From contig NZ_CALETI010000269.1 in the NCBI RefSeq assembly GCF_937920075.1, positions 1 to 10,971 on the forward strand: 10,971 nt of DNA, in the 5' to 3' direction. This DNA is from an uncultured Agitococcus sp. (lineage in GTDB: Bacteria; Pseudomonadota; Gammaproteobacteria; Pseudomonadales; Moraxellaceae). The notes under the pieces are model-generated. The model was not told the DNA's origin and made no database searches. It was given only the letters and a program-made list of their open reading frames with translations. A program made the position numbers and the translations under genes. This document shows positions 6,936-10,971 of this stretch, piece by piece (within the stretch, counting starts at the first letter, position 1; each line of letters opens with the position of its first letter).

Positions 6936-6952
6936 TAGCTAGCTAGTATATT
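6936..6952 (+). promoter_or_regulatory. Candidate ligA promoter -10 with overlapping palindrome
   Basis: TATATT (6947-6952) matches five of six bases of a -10 hexamer and lies 24 bp before the ligA ATG, but no convincing -35 stands at the right spacing. Immediately upstream is the perfect palindrome TAGCTAGCTA (6936-6945), which would fill the spacer and could be an operator. Since a terminator separates zipA from ligA, a promoter is expected in this stretch. Confidence 0.3.
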
Positions 6953-6976
6953 TTTTTGTCTTGAGTCATTATCAGT

Positions 6977-9031
6977 ATGAGTAATTTTGAATTTAATTTT
7001 GGGAATGAAAACGTGTTATCGGAACAAATTATTCAGCAGGCATTATACTTAAGAGAGCAATTACGTCATCATAATCACTGTTATTATGTGTTAGATAATC
7101 CACAAATTAGTGATGCACAATACGATATTTTATTTAGGCAATTACTACAATTAGAAAAAGATTATCCGCAATTACAAAATCCAGATTCACCCACACAAAA
7201 AGTTGGCGGTGAGGCATTATCGGCATTTAATAGTATTGAGCATAGAATACCGATGTTGTCGTTGGGCAATGTATTTAGCCAAGATGAATTAAACGATTTT
7301 GAACGCAAAATAAAAGAACGTTTAGAAACGAGTAGTGATATTGAATATTGTGCCGAATTAAAATTAGATGGTTTAGCGATTAGTTTAATTTATGAGAATG
7401 GACTATTTAAACAAGGTGCAACACGTGGTGATGGCACGACGGGCGAAGATATTAGTCATAATCTAAAAACCATTCGAAATTTACCATTACAGTTAAATAC
7501 CTTAACACCACCAGCAATATTAGAAGTGCGTGGTGAGGTCTTAATGCCTAAAGCGGGTTTTCATAAATTAAATGCGGAGGCTCAACAAAAAGGCGAAAAA
7601 ATTTTTGCTAATCCACGCAATGCGGCGGCAGGCAGTGTTCGCCAGTTAGACCCCAAAATTGCAGCCCAACGACCTTTGGCATTTTATGCCTATGCTGTTG
7701 CCCAAATTGATGGCCAAGAATTACCAAAAACCCAATATGAAGTTTTACAGTGGCTAAAAAGCTTGGGCTTTACCATTAGTGACCAAATTCAAACAGGTAT
7801 TGGAGCTAAGTTTGCCGCCCAGTTTTTTGCTCAAATTCAGCAGCAACGTAGTCAATTACCTTATGACATTGATGGGGTGGTGATTAAAGTCAATGAGCTA
7901 GCTAAACAACAACGATTAGGCATTGTTAGTCGTGAGCCACGCTGGGCAACTGCCTATAAATTTCCTGCCGAATTAGCGAGTACCATGTTAGAGGCCGTTG
8001 ATTTTCAAGTGGGACGAACAGGGGCATTAACGCCTGTCGCTCGTGTAAAACCTGTGTTTGTTGGTGGTGTGACGATTAGTAATATTACCTTGCATAATAT
8101 GGACGAAATTAAACGTTTAGATTTGGCGATTGGTGACACCATTGAAGTGTGTCGTGCAGGGGATGTAATTCCTAAAGTGACACAGGTATTACACAAAGCA
8201 GAACAGAGCCAAGTAATTACTCTTCCTAGTCAATGTCCTGTTTGCCAATCAGCCATTGTCCAAGACGAAAAAGGCGTGATTGCTCGTTGTTCGGGCGATT
8301 TTTATTGCGAAGCACAAGTACAGCGGCGTTTAGCACATTTTGTCTCACGTAAAGCGATGAATATAGATGGTTTGGGTGAGCGTTGGTTAGAGCAATTTTT
8401 AGAAATTGGCTTAATTAGTAATATTGCTGATTTGTATGCATTAACGAAAGAAAAAATCTTAGCCAAAAATATTGAGGGCATGGGAGAGCGTTTAGCCGAG
8501 AAGATTGTTAATGCCATTGAGCAAAGTAAAACTACCACGTTGCCACGTTTTATTTATGCCTTGGGTATTCGTGGCGTGGGAGAAAGTACCGCTTTAGCCT
8601 TAGCACAACATTTTGCAAGCTTAGAAGCCATTCAACAAGCCACAGAGGAAACCTTAAAACAAGTGCCTGATATTGGTGAGGTCTCGGCAAAATGGATTGT
8701 GGCGTATTTTCAAGAGCCAATTCATCAACAAATGATTGCTAAAATGCAAGCAGCAGGTGTGAATTGGCCCGCAATTGAGCAACGTGGTACACAACCATTA
8801 ACGGGGCAAATTTGGGTGCTAACAGGCTCATTAACAGCAATGGGACGAGATGAAGCTAAAACAAAATTGCAACAGCTAGGCGCTAAGGTTAGTGGTAGCG
8901 TCTCCAAAAAAACCACTATTGTGGTTGCAGGTGCAGAAGCAGGTTCTAAATTGGCCGATGCTCAAAAGTTAGGCGTGACGGTTTGGGATGAGCAACAGTT
9001 AATAGCTTTGTTACAAGAACATCAAGCTTAA
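6977..9031 (+). CDS. ligA: NAD+-dependent DNA ligase LigA
   Basis: LigA joins 3'-OH and 5'-phosphate ends in nicked duplex DNA, using NAD+ and releasing AMP and NMN; it seals Okazaki fragments and repair nicks. The 684-residue frame has every domain in order. The Ia domain carries YYVLDNPQISDAQYD and DSPTQKVGG. The nucleotidyl transferase domain has the adenylated lysine K129 in AELKLDGLAISL, plus TRGDGTTGEDISHN, NPRNAAAGSVRQLD and YDIDGVVIKVN. An OB fold follows (VGRTGALTPVARVKPV, HNMDEIKRLD). The zinc finger cysteines are C420, C423, C438 and C444. Helix-hairpin-helix repeats (FIYALGIRGVGESTA) and a C-terminal BRCT domain (about 605-684) complete it. The ATG at 6977 has a poor ribosome binding site; an in-frame GTG at 7013 with GGGA upstream would give 672 residues, closer to the family's usual length. 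Confidence 0.97.
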   Translation: MSNFEFNFGNENVLSEQIIQQALYLREQLRHHNHCYYVLDNPQISDAQYDILFRQLLQLEKDYPQLQNPDSPTQKVGGEALSAFNSIEHRIPMLSLGNVFSQDELNDFERKIKERLETSSDIEYCAELKLDGLAISLIYENGLFKQGATRGDGTTGEDISHNLKTIRNLPLQLNTLTPPAILEVRGEVLMPKAGFHKLNAEAQQKGEKIFANPRNAAAGSVRQLDPKIAAQRPLAFYAYAVAQIDGQELPKTQYEVLQWLKSLGFTISDQIQTGIGAKFAAQFFAQIQQQRSQLPYDIDGVVIKVNELAKQQRLGIVSREPRWATAYKFPAELASTMLEAVDFQVGRTGALTPVARVKPVFVGGVTISNITLHNMDEIKRLDLAIGDTIEVCRAGDVIPKVTQVLHKAEQSQVITLPSQCPVCQSAIVQDEKGVIARCSGDFYCEAQVQRRLAHFVSRKAMNIDGLGERWLEQFLEIGLISNIADLYALTKEKILAKNIEGMGERLAEKIVNAIEQSKTTTLPRFIYALGIRGVGESTALALAQHFASLEAIQQATEETLKQVPDIGEVSAKWIVAYFQEPIHQQMIAKMQAAGVNWPAIEQRGTQPLTGQIWVLTGSLTAMGRDEAKTKLQQLGAKVSGSVSKKTTIVVAGAEAGSKLADAQKLGVTVWDEQQLIALLQEHQA
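7001..7015 (+). promoter_or_regulatory. Alternative ligA ribosome binding site and GTG start
   Basis: GGGA (7001-7004) sits eight nucleotides before an in-frame GTG (7013-7015). The ATG at 6977 has only GAG about 11 nt upstream. The 12 residues between the two starts are Asn/Phe-rich and lie outside the conserved ligase domain. The GTG start is therefore a serious alternative. Confidence 0.4.
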
Positions 9032-9693
9032 GTTTTTTGTTGCTGATACCAATACCACGCATACAAGACAGCCAGAGTTTGTGTGGCTAAAATAGGCATC
9101 AGCAACACATAATAACTGTAATGCAGAAAGCCATAAGCACCTATTAATCCACCAGCAATAAACCCGCCTAATAATATTAAATACAAGCCAATTTTGCGTT
9201 TATCAATACTATGACCACGCAAATATTGACCAATTAACGCCCCTAAATCAGTCACCGTACCTGTCACATGAGTGGTTCTAATGACGGCACCACTATAAGT
9301 GCTAATCATCGCATTTTGTAAACCACAAGCAGCAGAAGCCCAAAAATCACCCGCACTATAATTGCCTTGCAACATAATCAGCGCAAAAATTAACAAAAGA
9401 CTTTCTATAAATAGCGCAACACTATAACGTCTGCCGAGTTTGAGTGTGGCATTTTGAATAATTAAACCACTGAGCATAGCACCCATAAAAAAACTCAGCA
9501 TCACACCCATAAAATGTTGCACGGCTAGCCATTCGCCTTGAACGATTTTTAAACTAAATAAAGAAACAGTACCCGTTAAGTGTGATACGGATTGATGTTG
9601 AAAGCCAAGCAAGCCAACCACATTAATTAAGCCAGCAATTAACGCTAAAATAAAAGCACCAATTTCGATCCATGCAGGGAGTTTTTGCGTCAT
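9028..9693 (-). CDS. YoaK/DUF1275 family multi-pass membrane protein
   Basis: This 221-residue protein is hydrophobic, with about six predicted membrane segments (roughly 9-31, 58-80, 90-108, 115-137, 168-190, 194-216). It carries two hallmarks of the DUF1275 (YoaK) family: SHLTGTV near residue 37 and the segment GLQNAMISTYSGAV followed by IRTTHVTGTVTDLG (about 124-151). The family is widespread in bacteria and predicted to lie in the inner membrane; its substrate or activity is not established, so none is given. It is convergent with ligA, and the two stop codons overlap. It is divergent from the polyphosphate phosphotransferase gene across 96 bp. The start is the first in-frame ATG giving the usual N-terminus; its ribosome binding site is weak. 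Confidence 0.88.
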   Translation of the reverse strand: MTQKLPAWIEIGAFILALIAGLINVVGLLGFQHQSVSHLTGTVSLFSLKIVQGEWLAVQHFMGVMLSFFMGAMLSGLIIQNATLKLGRRYSVALFIESLLLIFALIMLQGNYSAGDFWASAACGLQNAMISTYSGAVIRTTHVTGTVTDLGALIGQYLRGHSIDKRKIGLYLILLGGFIAGGLIGAYGFLHYSYYVLLMPILATQTLAVLYAWYWYQQQKT

Positions 9694-9720
9694 AGCGTGA
9701 TTTCACAGATAAACTTGACA

Positions 9721-9733
9721 TTACAATTTGTAA
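9721..9733. repeat. 13-bp palindrome in the divergent promoter region
   Basis: TTACAA (9721-9726) and TTGTAA (9728-9733) are perfect inverted arms around a single T. The palindrome directly follows the TTGACA hexamer, so a bound protein would cover a promoter spacer. It is a candidate operator for an unidentified regulator. Confidence 0.3.
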
Positions 9734-9777
9734 GGATTAAGACTTAATTAATAATAGCCACCAATTATAACTGATAG

Positions 9778-9782
9778 AAGGA
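9778..9782 (+). promoter_or_regulatory. Strong ribosome binding site of pap
   Basis: AAGGA stands seven nucleotides before the ATG at 9790. It is the clearest Shine-Dalgarno sequence in the window and fixes this start. Confidence 0.75.
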
Positions 9783-9789
9783 TAGATAA

Positions 9790-10971
9790 ATGTTTGAGTC
9801 AGCCGAAATTGGCCACAAAATTGAAAAAGCGATTTATAAAGTTGAAGAACCAATTCTCAGAGAAGCATTATTGGATGCACAGTACGAATTAAAAGAGCAT
9901 AAAGACTTTCCTGTGGTGATTTTAATTAATGGTGTTGATGGTGCAGGTAAGGGAGAAACTGTGAATTTGCTCAATGAATGGATGGATCCGCGTTTAATTT
10001 CGACTTGTGCGTTTGGCCAACCTTCGGATGAAGAAGAAGAGCGGCCAAGAATGTGGCGTTATTGGCGGTCATTACCAGCCAAAGGCAGAATTGGTATTTT
10101 ATTTGGTTCTTGGTATACAGACCCGATTATTGAACGGGTGGCAGGTGAGATTAAAGCCTCAGAATTGCATCACCAAATTGATGAAATCGTTAGATTTGAA
10201 AAAATGTTGGCACACGAAGGGGTGTTGTTATTAAAGTTTTGGTTTCATTTATCCAAAGACAAACAAAAGCAACGTTTAGAACAATTAGAAAAAGACCCCA
10301 AAACACGTTGGCGTGTGACGGAGCAAGATTGGCAACATTTTAAACAATACGACAAATTTAGAGAAGTTTCTGAATCCGTATTACGTGAAACGAGTACCGC
10401 TGAAGCTCCGTGGATTGTGGTTGAAGGTGAGGATGCTAATTATCGAAGTTTGACTGTAGGAAAATTTATACTACAAGAAATCAAACAACGACTAGCACAA
10501 AAACCTATTGTCATGACTCAAAGTGATGCTGCACCCTTATTACCGCCAATCGACAATTTACAATTATTAGATACCTTAGACTTAGACAAAAGTTATAGCA
10601 AAAAAGATTATCAAGAAGATTTGGAAAAATGGCAAGGAAAACTAAATTTACTCAGCCGTCATCCAAAGTTTAAAGAACATAGTGTTATTGCAGTCTTTGA
10701 AGGTAATGATGCCGCAGGTAAAGGAGGCAGTATAAGACGAATTACCGCTGCTCTGGATGCACGCCAATACACAATTATTCCTGTGGCAGCTCCGAGTGAA
10801 GAGGAACGTGTACAGCCTTATTTGTGGCGTTTCTGGCGTCATATTCCACGTAAGGGAAGAATAAGCATTTTTGATCGGTCATGGTATGGCCGAGTCTTGG
10901 TGGAACGGGTAGAAAGCTTTTGCCAAGAACATGAATGGTTAAGAGCTTATGGCGAAATTAATGACTTTGAA
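9790..10971 (+). CDS. pap: Polyphosphate:AMP phosphotransferase (two-domain PPK2), 5' part
   Basis: The frame is open from the ATG to the right edge (394 codons) with no stop; full-length relatives run to about 475-500 residues, so roughly the last fifth is missing. The enzyme transfers phosphate from polyphosphate to AMP, giving ADP, and with adenylate kinase can regenerate ATP. The protein is an internal duplication of the PPK2 fold. Domain 1 has Walker A GVDGAGKGET (48-57), then PRMWRYWRSLPAKGR and FGSWYTDPIIERV. Domain 2 has Walker A GNDAAGKGGS (305-314), QPYLWRFWRHIPRKGR and Walker B IFDRSWYGRVLVERV (D362, R363). Domain 1 lacks the Walker B Asp-Arg pair (F105, G106), so domain 2 is probably the active one, in keeping with reports on the two-domain PPK2 of Pseudomonas aeruginosa as I recall them. 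A strong AAGGA supports the start. Confidence 0.93.
   Translation, partial: MFESAEIGHKIEKAIYKVEEPILREALLDAQYELKEHKDFPVVILINGVDGAGKGETVNLLNEWMDPRLISTCAFGQPSDEEEERPRMWRYWRSLPAKGRIGILFGSWYTDPIIERVAGEIKASELHHQIDEIVRFEKMLAHEGVLLLKFWFHLSKDKQKQRLEQLEKDPKTRWRVTEQDWQHFKQYDKFREVSESVLRETSTAEAPWIVVEGEDANYRSLTVGKFILQEIKQRLAQKPIVMTQSDAAPLLPPIDNLQLLDTLDLDKSYSKKDYQEDLEKWQGKLNLLSRHPKFKEHSVIAVFEGNDAAGKGGSIRRITAALDARQYTIIPVAAPSEEERVQPYLWRFWRHIPRKGRISIFDRSWYGRVLVERVESFCQEHEWLRAYGEINDFE

Larger units (their letters stand above)
9694..9789. promoter_or_regulatory. Divergent intergenic region with candidate promoters
   Basis: This 96-bp region must hold promoters for both the minus-strand DUF1275 gene and the plus-strand pap gene. 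On the plus strand there is a perfect TTGACA (9715-9720), but the hexamer 17 bp later (TAAGAC) is poor; TATAAC (9766-9771) is a better -10 lacking a good -35. On the minus strand the same place reads TATAAT, also without a clear -35. Exact start sites cannot be assigned. Confidence 0.4.

Noticed and set aside
1263..6943. Shared GCTAGC core in the palindromes at the GntR promoter (1261-1270) and ligA promoter (6936-6945) as a common operator
   Set aside because: GCTAGC also occurs inside coding sequence, for example at 2400, 4563, 7897 and 9524, so the shared core is not distinctive.
10007..10234. 75-codon plus-strand open frame near the right end
   Set aside because: It is an out-of-frame shadow of the pap gene, whose frame is open from 9790 to the window end with full PPK2 motifs.
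6977..10971. Functional coupling of LigA (releases AMP) with the polyphosphate:AMP phosphotransferase (consumes AMP)
   Set aside because: The amount of AMP made by ligation is small, the genes are separated by an opposite-strand gene, and proximity alone does not support a pathway.
1..10971. Mobile elements, CRISPR arrays, tRNA or rRNA genes, phage or defence genes
   Set aside because: I found no terminal repeats, transposase or integrase motifs, regularly spaced repeats or RNA gene signatures; all large frames are recognisable chromosomal genes.

Overview
The window looks like chromosomal core DNA from an AT-rich gammaproteobacterium, most likely a member or close relative of the Moraxellaceae (Acinetobacter-like; order Pseudomonadales). 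The reasons are the gene order GntR/FCD regulator - smc - zipA - ligA, a Smc protein rather than MukB, an NAD+-dependent ligase next to zipA, and a two-domain polyphosphate:AMP phosphotransferase. I see no mobile element, CRISPR array, tRNA, rRNA or phage gene.

Layout, left to right. (1) The 3' part of a DUF748/AsmA-like envelope protein gene (1-1212), cut by the left edge. (2) A 133-bp gap with a good sigma70-type promoter and several inverted repeats, followed by a GntR-family FCD regulator (1346-2041). (3) A 338-bp very AT-rich gap with a long hairpin right after the GntR stop codon, a TTGCAA pair and an ATCAAAA-type inverted repeat. (4) smc (2380-5856) and zipA (5867-6733), 10 bp apart and very probably one transcript. 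(5) A 243-bp gap with three consecutive hairpins; the middle one is a textbook intrinsic terminator. (6) ligA (6977-9031). (7) A convergent YoaK/DUF1275 membrane-protein gene (9028-9693, minus strand) whose stop codon overlaps that of ligA in a TTAA tetranucleotide. (8) A 96-bp divergent intergenic region containing a 13-bp palindrome. (9) The first 394 codons of a polyphosphate:AMP phosphotransferase gene (9790 to the right edge), cut by the window end and in a frame that stays open throughout.

The central genes serve the chromosome and division cycle: Smc compacts and organises the chromosome, ZipA tethers FtsZ to the membrane at the divisome, and LigA seals Okazaki fragments and repair nicks. 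The GntR/FCD regulator beside smc is the least understood part; its ligand and targets cannot be read from the sequence. The flanking genes belong to envelope biogenesis (DUF748), an uncharacterised membrane family (DUF1275) and polyphosphate-driven nucleotide recycling (PPK2). I did not find a clearly new system. The best leads are the regulatory architecture around the GntR and smc promoters, the triple hairpin after zipA, and the degenerate first domain of the PPK2 protein.
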